Part shown: one piece after another, positions 12,413 through 23,716 of the stretch | Layout of the letters: the number at the start of each line of letters is the position of its first letter | How positions within the stretch are numbered: the first letter of the stretch is position 1 | NCBI GenBank assembly: GCA_027919835.1 | Contig: JANVFP010000023.1 | Span: 496,001-560,000, forward strand | Direction: 5' to 3' | Source of the DNA: Lentinula raphanica | Lineage: Eukaryota; Basidiomycota; Agaricomycetes; Agaricales; Omphalotaceae | Length of the DNA: 64,000 nucleotides | Notes under the pieces: model-generated | The model's database searches: none | Seen by the model: the letters and a program-made list of their open reading frames with translations, nothing else | Told to the model about the DNA's origin: nothing | Position numbers and translations under genes: made by a program

Positions 12413-12718
12413 AGCACGACCATCCTTTGTACAGCCAACGATGTCGATGGTACTGGCAGATGGTAGCTTACTGATCAGTGGAAGGCTATTTCAGTCAAGC
12501 AAGGAGTCCTCTGAATTGTCGAACGAGAGATTACGGTATGTACAATTATTTCAAAAGAAAGACAGTTCACTGCGAAGAATCCTTAGTCTGAGCATAGTAA
12601 GTATGTGTACGTGGTTCATAAATAAGTCGGGATGCCTCGAATGACTGGACGAAATGATGAGTAATATACAACCTACAATTGAAAGAAGGAAAACCAATAT
12701 ACACAGAACCGCACAAAT
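12413..12718. other. Intergenic
   Basis: A stretch of about 300 bp between two minus-strand genes. No feature is seen apart from a possible 5' leader of the gene to its left. Confidence 0.4.
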
Positions 12719-14082
12719 CTAACTGATACTCGAACTCGAGTGTGCATCTAGAGGCTTGGGTGACTTGAGGCCCGAGTCATTCAGAGAAGGCCCGGCTTCC
12801 AATATTATATCACCGTCATCATCTTCGGATGTATAGTCGTCTTCGTCAAGGTCATCTTCGGACGCCAAAAGCTGAGTTCGAGAATCAGCGTCCTTTGACT
12901 TGTTAGCCAAACGAGTGGCCCCGACGGCAAGAATCTGGTCTTCTTCTTCATCCTCCTCGTCATAGAGGTACACTGATCCACTGAGAGCGCTCCGTGGAGT
13001 ATTTGCCATTCCTCCTGAAACGGGTGACTCCTCATCCTGACCTTCGATGTCTGCAGTCACTCCACCACGCTTGAACCAGTATCTCAGTCCAACGGGGATC
13101 ATCACTCCTAAGACTATAGCAGAAAGCCCCAGGAAATTCTTCCAGCTGATCAGATGGAAATCATCAGCGCTAGTCATCTCATCAAGGCCACCGCCAATCG
13201 TGGTATGAATGACGGTAACACCAAAGATGCCTAGGGCAGTGCTGATCCAGAAGGTTGGTATGGAGATGCCTACATGCGGTGCGACGACGTTTACGACCCA
13301 GTGAGGAGGAAGAGGTGCAATGCGCAAGACGATGAGGAATGAGATGAGGTTAGCTTTGTTTCGTTGGACCCTTGCGGACATGCTTTCTAGATGTCCTTTG
13401 ATACGGGGATAGTGAGGAGTGCAGGTCCTAGGGCGGATGATATGAGATAGCAAAGGGTTGCTCCTGATGCCACACAGCAGCATGCTAGGGGAAGTGCACG
13501 GGCTACGCCCCATACTGCGCCGCCGAGTATTGAGAGATACATTGATCCTGGAAGAGAGAAGGCCTGGAGACTAGAAGAAGAACCATTAGCGAAGAAAAGG
13601 TAGAAGAGGCAAGACATACAAGAGGTAGACGATGATATAACATATAACGATTCTGTAGGGATATATATCACGATATTTCTTTAATAGACTGTTGAGTTCC
13701 TGGAGTTGCTCGAAAGATTTTGGTATACGAAGCATAGGTCTGTCGTCTCTGCAGACAACAAAATCGAATGAGAACATTAGTTAAGATGAGACCTTCTGTT
13801 CACTCACTCTTCCAGAGTTGGCAACGCCAGCCATAATGTGGTCCCTAATATCACCGTACTAACCAAAAAGATAGCAGCCATCTTCAACGTCGCATTCAGA
13901 ATGAGCTTTCTCGAGGATCTAGCCGTTCCAGGTGACCGGGGCATAGTAGCACCATACGAAGGTGTCGAGGGAGTAAGGAGCGGAGCATGAGCAGAGGTCT
14001 GCTCGTCGTTGACCGTCGCTAGGGTGTATACAGAAGCATTTGCTTGATGATTGAGAGTAAGATTGAGAGGAGAAGGAGTCAT
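12719..14082 (-). CDS. TMEM41/VTT-domain membrane protein, apparent frameshift
   Basis: Related to the TMEM41B/DedA (VTT) family, ER membrane scramblase-type proteins. The start is ATG 14082 (MTPSPLNLTLNHQ). A Ser-rich cytosolic N-terminus and a first membrane span (MAAIFLVSTVILGTTLWLAL) precede the VTT core: LQAFSLPGSMYLSILGGAVWG, CCCVASGATLCYLISSALG, then FLIVLRIAPLPPHWVVNVVAP and a further span. The C-terminal tail is long and strongly acidic (EDDLDEDDYTSEDDDGD) and ends at 12719. Exon 1 ends at about 13807, exon 2 covers about 13756-13626, and exon 3 begins near 13572. Inside exon 3 the frame breaks at the GGGG run at 13405-13408: the VTT core runs into a stop at 13387, while the conserved continuation is in the next frame. 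No intron fits. See findings. Confidence 0.8.
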
Positions 14083-15334
14083 CGCGGGCTCTAGCTCCCT
14101 GAGTGTGGCTTGGATACAGAGACTGAGAGTTCCACAAAAACGTAGTACTAGTGTGACTCTCTTTCCAATCGCTGAGGTAATCAATCATCGCCGCCGGGTT
14201 CTCCGAGCCGAGATTTTTCTCAACTCACAACTCTTCCTCCTCGATGTAACTTGCGAACGTGTGCTCTTTGAATCTGGCTTCAATGAACCAGCCGAATCCT
14301 GGATTGTTTTCGACTTTCTGATACCTTGGCTTGTTAGGTTTTAGAGGTAGAGATTCTACTTTGAGACTTCCGCGATTTATTCATCCCATTCAAAGTACTG
14401 CCCAGTGCCCGCGTATGTACTATAGCCCTCCCAGATCTCTGTGCTCGAGAATCGTGCACTCACAGTGGTCACCCACGTTTCTCTGTAGTACTTGTAACTT
14501 GATCTCTGAGCTCATCGACAGCGCTCATCTTTCGGTTTTCGGGACGAACCTGCCCCAAATCTGTTTCCCATGTTCTTGTTAACCGTTAACCTTATATCTT
14601 CTCTATCCCTCATTTAAGAAAAGCGGACATACAGAATCAATGATGACATCGACGAACTGCTGAGGCTGAAGCGCTGAATCTCGAACGTCTAATTATTCCT
14701 GACAATGTTAGTGGACAGTGGTCAGCCCTCCCGGTGCTTTACATAGGCAAGACGCGAAATGCTCGGAAGAATCGAGGACGATTGGTAAGTACTACGCTAG
14801 ATATTAAAGTACGTTACTTGAGTATTCGTTCTGCAATTATTACTCCTCCAAATTTGTACACTCTTTCTCTGCGAATTTGCTGGCAATCATGCAAGTTTTC
14901 ATCACAAGGGATAGTATCTTGCAATGGATAAGTCTAATCTTCCAAGCTTATTGGTCTCTGATCTTCGTCCTGTTATTAGTTATCTGAATGTTTTGTTTGT
15001 TTGTTTCTGCAACTGTTACATAACTTGAAAAGTGTGCATTGAAATTTTTTCAAGTCGAACTTGAGACTGATGAGTTGCTGGTATGTTGTTCGTAATGATA
15101 TCGTTGATCCACGGTCCAATAGCAGACGACAGCTCACCTCCGTTTTGCGGGGGAAGGCATTTTAACTGTGCACTGCTTTGCTTTGATTGTTAATGAACTT
15201 CATCAGGACGGGGTGAAGAAAATATGGAACGTCGGAGATGACACTTAACGCAGATCAAGAGAGCAAGGCTGGAACTTTGTACGAAATTTCACGGGAAGCT
15301 CGCCTTCTTTGATCTTCGAACGACACTGAGCTAT
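14083..15334. other. Intergenic, AT-richer, no supported gene
   Basis: The first part should hold the promoter and leader of the VTT gene. I see no conserved protein segment, repeat or hairpin of note. Confidence 0.4.
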
Positions 15335-15937
15335 TTGCGTATGACCAGTTTGGACGGTGACGTTGAATGCCTTGCAATGGCGGATGTACTTGGTTCGATT
15401 GGTCAGGTATACATTCCACATCGTGCGAGAGGCAGTCCACATGACGATGAAGCAGAGTCAAACAACGCACTGACCTTGCACGAAAGGATTCGGAGTGAAT
15501 GCGCACAGATGCGTACTCGAAGTAGAAGGGTTGGACCCTATATCAGCGATAACGCGAAGCAATGGGAGAAGACTCGACCCAAGGGTGCTGGTGGGGTTTA
15601 TGAGGTCTGAGAGATATAGGCATCAGTACATAACGCGAGAAAAGCAAGCGAGGCTATGATTCGTACGGACAGATTAGGAAGACAAATACGGGCTGTGGTG
15701 CCGTATGTGTTGTATGTGTCGTCGCGGTGACTACCTCTCCTCGGCAGTGGCCACATCCTAGGACAACATTTTGTGTTGATCGGGAACGCAGAATCACTGC
15801 AAAAGCTAAAGGACCCTACCGCGGTCGCTCTCCAGGAGCTCAAGATGTCCTCTACGGCACGAGAGAAGCACATGAGACGGATTCTGGACTATGAGTTGAA
15901 AGTCTGGAAAGAAATGAAGACAGAGAGGATTTGTTAA
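15335..15937 (+). CDS. Possible small hypothetical protein
   Basis: A plus-strand frame ending at the stop at 15935-15937 reads ALQELKMSSTAREKHMRRIL and DYELKVWKEMKTERIC, which looks like real helical protein. It could join the upstream frame (YISDNAKQWEKTRPKGAGG, ending near 15594) through an intron of about 150 nt with acceptor CGGCAG at about 15744. The 5' start is not settled; ATG 15335 is only the first Met of that frame. I do not recognise a family and cannot exclude that this is chance coding potential. Confidence 0.25.
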
Positions 15938-16706
15938 ATGCTATAACTTACCCTGGGGCTGGGAATTGTCGGGACATGCCTGCCTAAGGCGTTGCATGCG
16001 GAAACAAGTCATTTGGTTGGATGGACGACTGGGCAGTGGAAACGAAAAAAGGACAGTCACAAAAAACCGCATCTGTTTCAACTTGCGAAATAAGAAATTT
16101 CATCAATTTCTGCATGAAAAATACCGGAAACACCGGGAGTTACTCTCTTCAATCTAGAGTACTCGGAGAGGCCGGACGCACATCTGTACAGGTATTATGG
16201 AGAATAATGCGCATCTTGGACCATTGCTGCGGTAGAAGGGATTTGAGGCTAGTGGAACGGGGAGAGAGATCGGTACCGTGGTAGTCATATACACAAAATT
16301 AGTCGGTGATTGAACTTGAGAAGAAAACCCCTCGTTGTTGATGCATCGAAAAATCGAGCTGTAGGAGGTATAAAGCATGGAGGGAGTGTAGAATGATATA
16401 TAAAATTGAGGGATTTGAGATAATTGGCCACTTTTATGGTTTCTCGAAGGTTTCAAAAAAAGGAGAACTATAAACAATTACCTAAGCAATCCGATCCGAA
16501 TTTGGCAGGCCTCACAGGCCAGTCACCTTTCGCTCTATCCGTCACTCCCACCGTACGGTTCCCCGTCCTTTTCATCTTTCCCGTTGCCAGAGACCCGCTA
16601 CGAGTTCTACTGAGCCTTCACCGTCGTTCTGAGCGGCTTCAAACGCTCTGCGGCCTATTCTCCTTTCCATCTTTTCCCGTTACCGCTTCAACCCCACCCA
16701 ACAGTC
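15938..16706. other. Intergenic, promoter side of the SWI1-like gene
   Basis: CT-rich sequence at about 16520-16700 is typical of fungal leader regions just before the ATG at 16707. Nothing else is supported. Confidence 0.45.
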
Positions 16707-19700
16707 ATGGCTGATCGTCTTTCACAGTACTCCATGAGCCACAATTTTGGGCCAGGAGCAGTAGGAATGATGAATCATCATCAGCTGAACCCAATGCAGC
16801 AGCAGCAACAGCAACAACCGGGTCAGCAGCAGCAGGACTCTTCGCAACAAGCTCATCCTGGAATGTCGGGTTTTAACGACCAGAATCGAGTATGGTCTCA
16901 GATGCAGCAGATGCAGCAGATTCGTCCTCAGAATGGTCAGGATATGACTGCTCCTTCGACGCAGCAGGCGAGTAAAATTTCTCTAGTTATTTTCTCACTC
17001 CCTTCGTCTCGGCTCTGTCCTATCGTTTACGGCTTCCCTATACACCATCTTCGATAAGCTGTTCCGCTCATATTTCGGCTGCCTCTACCGTTCATCTCCA
17101 ACGACTTTTGAGTGCTATTTCTCATCTCGATCCAATTACGTGTATGGTGTGAAACTAACTCCTCTCTATCTCTGCAACAGATGACCGACCTGTTAAGGAG
17201 CCAAAGATTGGCCCAAATGCACTCGCAGCAGCAACGCTTTCTCGGTCTCAACGGATCTGGCCCGAATCAACAGTTCATGGACCAGCCGAATCAAACCCAG
17301 CATAACATGTCGATGGGATTGAATAGCATGGGACAGCATAACCCAAGCTATCAGCAGTCCATGCATAACAGACAGACTATGTTGCAAGCTCTGCAAGAGA
17401 ATCAACCATACTCTCGGCAGCTCGAGTTGATGGGTCTCGCTCGAAATCAGGAGAATCAGAACGGTCCCGTCACTCTGGGAAATCGAGGTGCTCCTATGAA
17501 TGGACCGCCACAAGGACTTAATCCTCTCCAGTCCCAGAACGACATGTTCCCTACTCCGAATGGCATGCGTCGCCCTTCTCCACATCCATCCATGCAGCCT
17601 CCCCTGCTCAACAATGCACCGTCGAATCTAAACGGAAACCCACAGAACTCCAGAGGAACCGTAATGGTCGGAGGGCGACCAATCAATCTTGGTGATCTCA
17701 CTGAGCGAGCCACCGCGCTCCGTACTATCATTCAAAATTCTTCAATACAGCTGCATCAAATGCAACAACGCCCTAACGTGAATGACCCTATGTTCATGAC
17801 TAGGATGCGCACGCTGCAAGCAGAGCTTGCTGGTAAGAAAGAATCCCTGAACAAGATCGTTACCTTGATGAACATCTGCGTGCAACAGAATAACGGTGGG
17901 AATGGGACCTTGTGTGTATATCCCGCTTTTGATTCCGACGTCTCTTCTGATCAATAGATTCAGAAACGGTACCGGTGGTCCTTCACAATTACCTCTTCCT
18001 CCGAGCAACGGTGGTCAGCCTTGGCAAAGTTCTCCGTTCGGTAATGCCACACAACCGTCGAATATGCCTGGATCACAGACACAGCCTGCCGGACCAGGTC
18101 CGCGATCAAGTCCAGCTCCCCCGCATCCTTCATCTGGTCTGCCCGTGAATGCTCCGAACAATGTACCTCCTCGTTCGAGTTCCACTCCGCAGCAGCAGTT
18201 GAATCCCTTCGCCATGAGACAGTACAATTTTCCTATCAATGATTCATCCACCAATGGTGCTTCAGGGCCTAGCAATCTTGGACCAACTATGCCTATATTC
18301 AACACGCCTATTCCTCCTCTAGACAAACAACGGTTTGACGCGACGTACAAACAGTGGTGTCAGTCCAAACACATTTTACATGACCCTCGCATTTTGACCT
18401 TCGAAAATCGACCGATCGACTTATACCTGCTACATTGCCTCGTCATACGCGAGGGCGGTACGGCGAATGTGAGTTTGGCGTTCTCTCATCGTGTTCTGTT
18501 GTTTGACCAAAGTCGCTCAGGTTACTCGCAACGACCTGTGGCCGGTAATAGGTGGGCAACTAGGTATCATCAATTTCCCCGGCGAACCACCTAGATCGGG
18601 ACCGGGTGCCGCGATGCACATTCAAAATGTCTACAAGGAATATCTCATGGCGTTCGACAGCGTTTATACGACCTCCGTGATGAACAGTCGTCGAAAGGCT
18701 CAGGGTGCAGCAGTAGCAGCATCTTTCCCTGAGCCGTTGCGCAACCTGACTGATGGTCAGTTACGAATGTTCATCTCGTGTGCAGATAAACCTTCAGCAG
18801 AGTTGAGGGCGCGTGGCATGTCCGAAACGATGATCAGTTTTATCGAAAATCATCGTTCGACACTGCAAAATATGAGCACAGATCCAGAGCATTTCATCAA
18901 CGATATCAGGAGGGCTCAACCTCCGCAGGGCCCAATGCCCGGGAATGTCGGGCACGGGGGACACACTAGTCAACCCTTCCCGAACGCAGGCAACATCACC
19001 CAACCATTCATGCGACCTCCGGGTGAGCCGCAACACCCTCCACCCTTGGGAAGGCCTTCCCCAGAACAGCTCAAGATAGCCCACATGACCATCCAGAGGA
19101 CCAAGGACGAGATTCGATCGCGAGGTAAGTCAAGCCTTTCTATGTTCTTAGAAGGAATTGATCCAATCGTCCTTGATTTGCGGTAGTCCTCCCCTCAATG
19201 TCTATGGTGGATGTTCCTCTTGAAAACCGAACGGAATACAACACTATGCTTGATTTTGCGTTCCGCTTGGCAACCGAATTAGATCATAAGCTGGCTGTGT
19301 ATAGCCTCATGTCAAAGAGTGAAGAGCACACAAAGAAGCTGTTGACTGCTGTATGCTCTTTGGCCCTTGTTTTCCTTTGACCTTTGCTAAACCTTTCAAT
19401 TAGATTGTTTCTGTCCAACATCAAAGGGGTCAATTAGCGCCTCCAAATCCTAAGTATATCATCACCTTTGAAACTTTGCGGATATTTACCACCCAACTCC
19501 AAACCGCCGTTCAGCACATCTCTAAACTTTTCCAACAGTTATTCAGAGGTGATCCCGCTCCCCCCGGGGGCGTCATGAACGATCAGTCCCAGATCTATTC
19601 TGGACCTGCTGGTCGGGCGATGCCACCTGGACAACCTCCTGCAAACTTGCCGCATCCCCCAGTGCCCAATATTCCCAATCAACTCAATCAACCTAACCAA

Positions 19701-20708
19701 CCCAATCCCAACCTATCCGCTCGTCCTCTCAATTCCCCTCCATCTATGATGAAGAACAAAAAGCCAAGTGGCGCTCCCACTCCTCCCGCCGCCGCCGCTA
19801 CTCCTGTTGCTAGTGCTTCTACACCTGCCACTGCTGCTGCCGCTTCACCCCAAACCCCCAAATCACCTAAAACTAAAGCAGTGCCCAAGAAGCCGAAACC
19901 ACGCAAAACGTCGACTCCCAAAGTGAATGCCACTCCCACTCTTGACCATGCCACAATTCCCACCACCTCCACCGCCGGCGTTAAGCGACCGCGTGAAGAG
20001 GATTCGGAGGTTCCTCAACCTAACCCTGGCCCATCGACCGGATCCAATCCGTTACCCTCAGTCTCTCACGAGCCTTCTCCTCCCAAGCGGGTAAAGACTG
20101 AATGGGATGGACCCGTGAGTGAGGCTTTGCAAAAGAGGAACCAAGCTGTTGAGAATATTAAGACCGAAGAAGACGCCAGTCAATTCCTTGAGCACGTAAC
20201 CCAGCTGATCAAAAACGCTGGACCTGAGGAACAAGCTGCCTTGACTTCTGATATCTCAGAGACCCTAGAGCAGCTTCTCAAGGGATATGACGGCGGCCCT
20301 CTTCTCGATTCGGATTCGTCGAATACGTTCTCAACTTTGGGTTTGACTGAAGTCGGTTCCCTTGATGCGACTGCATCGACATCACAGATTCCCTCTTCCA
20401 ATGATTTCGCCGAGTTCTTCGACTTCTCTCTGTTTTCGAATGAGGACGAAGGCGAATCAAAGGCGGGAACTCCTGACTTGGTTTCTTCATCGTCCACAAA
20501 CACAAGTCCGGAGTCACAAGCCGATGCTGATCCAGCACATCACGCAACCGCTCTACTCGATCACAAACAAGAGGAGTATGATCCGTTGAGGTTGGGTACG
20601 CTGAAGGAGATCGATGGTGGCGAGTCGGCGTACTATCAATCCACCGAGTGGAAGTGGGATGAGCCCATGCCTACGCTCGAGCAGCCGTGGGCAATTTTTA
20701 ACTCATAG
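16707..20708 (+). CDS. SWI1-like ARID-domain subunit of SWI/SNF chromatin remodeller
   Basis: Probably the DNA-binding ARID subunit of the SWI/SNF complex, acting in the nucleus. The N-terminus is Gln/Met/Asn-rich (including QQQQQQQ and many MQQ and NQ runs), as in Swi1/ARID1 proteins. The ARID domain lies across two exons at about 18300-18700: FENRPIDLYLLHCLVIREGG, then VTRNDLWPVIGGQLGI, then VYKEYLMAFDSVYTTS. A conserved helical segment follows (NRTEYNTMLDFAFRLATELD and FETLRIFTTQLQTAVQHISK). A long Pro/Ala-rich, lysine-rich and then acidic tail ends in WKWDEPMPTLEQPWAIFNS. Introns are seen at 16968-17180 (GC donor), about 17914-17957, about 18469-18520, about 19124-19187, and about 19351-19404. 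The start at ATG 16707 follows a pyrimidine-rich leader and gives the expected Gln-rich N-terminus. Confidence 0.85.
16968..17180 (+). other. GC-AG intron in the SWI1-like gene
   Basis: Exon 1 ends in frame after CAGCAG at 16967. The donor reads GCGAGT and the acceptor CAACAG at 17180, so STQQ joins MTDLLRSQ in phase. The one GT nearby (two bases later) shifts the frame. At 213 nt it is long for this window. Confidence 0.6.
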
Positions 20709-21097
20709 TATATACGTTTCTTTTATGGTTACTTATCCTTCCTTCTGTTCAGTCTCGATATATGTAACTCTGTTGAATCTGTAGTGTTTGTTTTACCTCT
20801 CCATCGCTTCTTAATCCTCCTTCATACTATCTTAGCCTATGTTCTTTCTGGCGTGGAGTTGCTGTTTTTCTAACCCTTGCGTTCCTATATTTTCATCTAT
20901 CTTTTCTTTTACTTATTCGTCCGAAATTCCTTGACCCCGTCCTTTTCTTTTCTTGGTTACCTGCTCTGTGTGTGTATTGCTAAGTACTTGTTGTTTTAGC
21001 GCTGTCGATCTTCTTGGACCGAATATATATTGAAATTGAGGCGTAGACAATCCTTAAAGCACGATTCCATATTTTTTTATCAAGGAGAATCGATTAT
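20709..21097. other. Convergent 3' intergenic region
   Basis: T-rich sequence lies between the stop of the SWI1-like gene and the stop of the CWC16-family gene. It probably holds both 3' untranslated ends. Confidence 0.5.
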
Positions 21098-22306
21098 TCA
21101 TCCACCATGTATTACAAGATTCTTCCCCTTAGAAGCGGTGGCACTACTAGACGGCCGAGGGCGTCGCGCGGCGGTATTGCTCAACACTCGGGCACGTAAG
21201 GAGTCGACGGCTGTAGAAGACGCTTTTGACGTCGAGCTTGACCGAGAGGAAATGGGAATAACGGAGGACTTGGGCTCGAATGCAAACTTCCGACGTTTAC
21301 TTTCACGGGAAATTTCCTCTCTTCCCTTCTGCCATTGTTCCTTGGCCTCCTTGATAGAAGCTTCATCTTCCTCTACCAAGTTCAATGTCGTCGGCAACGA
21401 ATATCGATCCTTGACCACCGTATCAGCCTTCTCCTTCTCTTTCCGAACCTTTTTGTCGTCTCTGAACTGCTTGCGAACTTTGAGGGATAGAGAGTACGGG
21501 TCGGAATTGTAGCGTTCTGATACGTCCATCAAGGATTCGAGTCGAGGAACTTGGACTTTTGTTTGATGGTTCTGTGCATCTGTGGATTTCTCGAGGGCGA
21601 CTAGTGGATCCACAGGTGCAGCGCTGCCTTCCGTGTCTATAGGAGTGAAACACGACTGTTAACGCAACGAACGCAAGTCAGAGAGATGTATCGACACACC
21701 ATGCACAGCATATCCCCCGTTCTCTTCTGGGTCCCAGTCTTCATCTTTCTGTCTCGCTCCAGAAGTAACGACATAGCGAGTGTTCTGACCATAACGTCAG
21801 ATTGATATGCATAGAGAGGCCAGGGGAAATCATCACCTTGGGATCGGTTTGTATCTCGAACCACCCATCACAGAGGTGACATTTGCATCGAAAAGAGAAT
21901 ATAGGTGTTGAGTAGTAGTTTCCTATCTTCTTCTTTTCCGCATTATAGCGAACACCCATTCCGATGTGATTATTGCATGTTCCACTGAAAGATGTTTCAT
22001 ACCAGTTGGATTAAGATGATGCTAAATGCACGTACCACCAAATGTTGAAAGGCAGCTCAAAGCGAGTAATAAGAATACCTTGGTCCAATTTACGAGCACG
22101 ATCACCGAGAGCGTGTTTCCCTGGGCCAGTTGAGTGAATCGAAGCTCTGACGGTCTATCTGGAGTATTATCTACCTCTGTAAGCATTCAGACTACCGTGT
22201 TTTTCGCCATCGTAGTCCGGAGGATAGTATTTGTTGAATCCTTCGATCAGATTGAGATATCAGTAAAGATGAGAGACTGATTATGGGACACATACTTGCC
22301 CTGCAT
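21098..22306 (-). CDS. CWC16-family splicing factor (CCDC130 / Saf4 type)
   Basis: A member of the Yju2/CWC16 family, spliceosome-associated nuclear proteins. Spliced, the N-terminus reads MQGFNKYYPPDYDGEKHG, then SLNAYRGKHALGDRARKLDQ and GILITRFELPFNIWCGTCNN. Two Cys pairs of a zinc site are visible (CGTC, and CKCHLC after YYSTPIFSFR). The segment NTRYVVTSGARQKDEDWDPE and the family C-terminal motif RYNSDPYSLSLKVRKQFRDD follow. The MQGFNKYYPPD start and the DPLVALE segment point to the CCDC130 branch rather than YJU2 itself. The first intron (22241-22299) uses a GC donor after only 7 nt of coding sequence. Other introns lie at about 22137-22184, about 21976-22030, about 21787-21840 and about 21639-21700. 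The tail is basic and Ser-rich. The stop at 21098 is convergent with the SWI1-like gene. Confidence 0.88.
22241..22299 (-). other. GC-AG intron in the CWC16-family gene
   Basis: The donor reads GCAAGT directly after ATGCAGG, and the acceptor reads CGAAG. Only this split yields MQGFNKYYPP, the invariant family N-terminus. The GT four bases downstream breaks the frame. Confidence 0.85.
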
Positions 22307-22643
22307 GGTGGTTTGAACTCAACAGTCAAAGTACTGTAATAGTTAAGCGCGCTACCTCAAGATCACATGACTCAAATTGGCGCCTTCCTGTCAGTATCAG
22401 TGATTCAGATCTAAAGTTTAAACATAGCCTTCAACTTCCTTCCAAAATTCAAACCAAATCCAACCCCCCCCTCAAAGATTTGCTGGTCAAATCTAGAGAA
22501 CTTGTACTTGGGTAAGATCATTACTCTGAGTCTGATTTTACAGAAGCTCTAATATTCACGTCAATTTGTCGATCCAGATTCCACATAGCCTATTGTTCCG
22601 ACGAATTCGAAACTCGTTTGTCGCCAGCACACTCCTTCTTTGG
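22307..22643. other. Intergenic / leader
   Basis: This is the promoter side of the CWC16-family gene. It also holds a possible 5' leader intron (about 22512-22543, GTAAGA to ACAG) for the plus-strand gene that follows. Confidence 0.4.
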
Positions 22644-23716
22644 ATGATTGCTGCTGCGATCGGATCACCCATAAATCACAAACCACCGTCAATCAAAAAA
22701 TCACAAACGCTAGACACAGTTCGGAAGCCTAGTAGTAATGCATATGCGTTACCTGCAGTGCCACATGTTCCTCAGCAAAGAACCAGTAAGTTCTTCATAA
22801 CCTTCAATGCTCTCATTGCTGCCTAACATAATGTCTGATGCAGTGTCAGTCGTGAAAGACTACATAATCGTCCTGACCATTCACCTGGGACAGGTCTATA
22901 GTAGGGCTGGTGGACTTGGGGTGCTTGACCCAAAAGCTCTATGGACGCTGGGGTTTGTAGCTGCTGATGAGAAGATATCCTTCTGGGGATATCGAACCAT
23001 GCTGAAGCCTGGATTGGGATGGGATCTCAGCGTGAACAAGGGACAGCCGAAGAATGTGTATGGGGCGCGAGTTTGGATTTCAAACGACGACCACGTTTCT
23101 ATCCGCGTTGGAACCGTGACAATGTCAAAACAGGCGTGGAGGAAATTGACCGCAGATATAGGCCCCATTGTTCTAATAAACTCCCCAACCTCCTCTCCAT
23201 CTACCAATTCTTGATTCTCCTCGAAAAACAATTGAAGTTGGCCAAATACAACGCTAAAAACCTCGACTTTGACATCTCAAAGACCTCGGGTTTCAGGCTG
23301 GTCTTTGACAAGATGGTTTCAGAGATGGGTACCGCGGCGGGCCTAGTCATCACGAAGAACGCGATGCCATGGGAAGGGAGCTATACCGAAGGATTTTGGA
23401 TGGAGAGAGACAATTGCCTAAAGTGGATTTTGTGAGAGACAGTCTTGGCGACAAGAACAAGGAGATTTTGGAGTTACGAAAGAAGTTTGTACCCCAGGAT
23501 GGTTTGGAGAACGGTTTGAAGGAGAACCCGCCTCCACTCACGAACCCGCCTCTGCCCACGAACCCGCCTCTGCACATGAACCCGTCCCCACCCTCGAACC
23601 CGCCTTCACCCTCGCCTCGAACCACGCCTCCACACACGAACACACCTCTAGTACCCAAAAAACAATCCAAAGATCAAATATGGGATGAGTGGATTGATTG
23701 GGATGGTGCGCAATGA
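22644..23716 (+). pseudogene. Member 1 of a secreted-protein family of unknown function, probably damaged
   Basis: The frame before the first ATG (22644) already reads like a signal peptide (NSFVASTLLLWMIAAAIGSP) but has no upstream ATG in frame, so the start may be lost or non-standard. The first intron lies at about 22788-22844. The core at 22845-23160 (ALWTLGFVAADEKISFWGYR, then VWISNDDHVSIRVGTVTMSK) aligns by eye with member 2 (DWSVLSLAEKVIISVG, then SIMVSHSMALGHIDLLRGDI). After 23160 coding-like sequence moves through two other frames (LLEKQLKLAKYNAKNLDFD, then LGDKNKEILELRKKFVPQDG) with no fitting introns. This suggests indels, although a shorter protein stopping at 23214 is possible. 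The last part carries Pro-rich 6-residue repeats (NPPLPT type) and stops at 23716. The function is unknown. Confidence 0.45.
23525..23640. repeat. 18-bp tandem repeat coding Pro-rich units
   Basis: Degenerate 18-bp units of ACGAACCCGCCTCTGCCC type encode N-P-P-x-x-T and N-P-x-P-P-S repeats in the tail of the preceding gene. Confidence 0.7.

Noticed and set aside
13387..13404. 18-nt micro-intron (GTATCA to CTAG) to explain the VTT frame break
   Set aside because: Far shorter than any other intron here, and its length is a multiple of three, so removing it does not shift into the needed frame.
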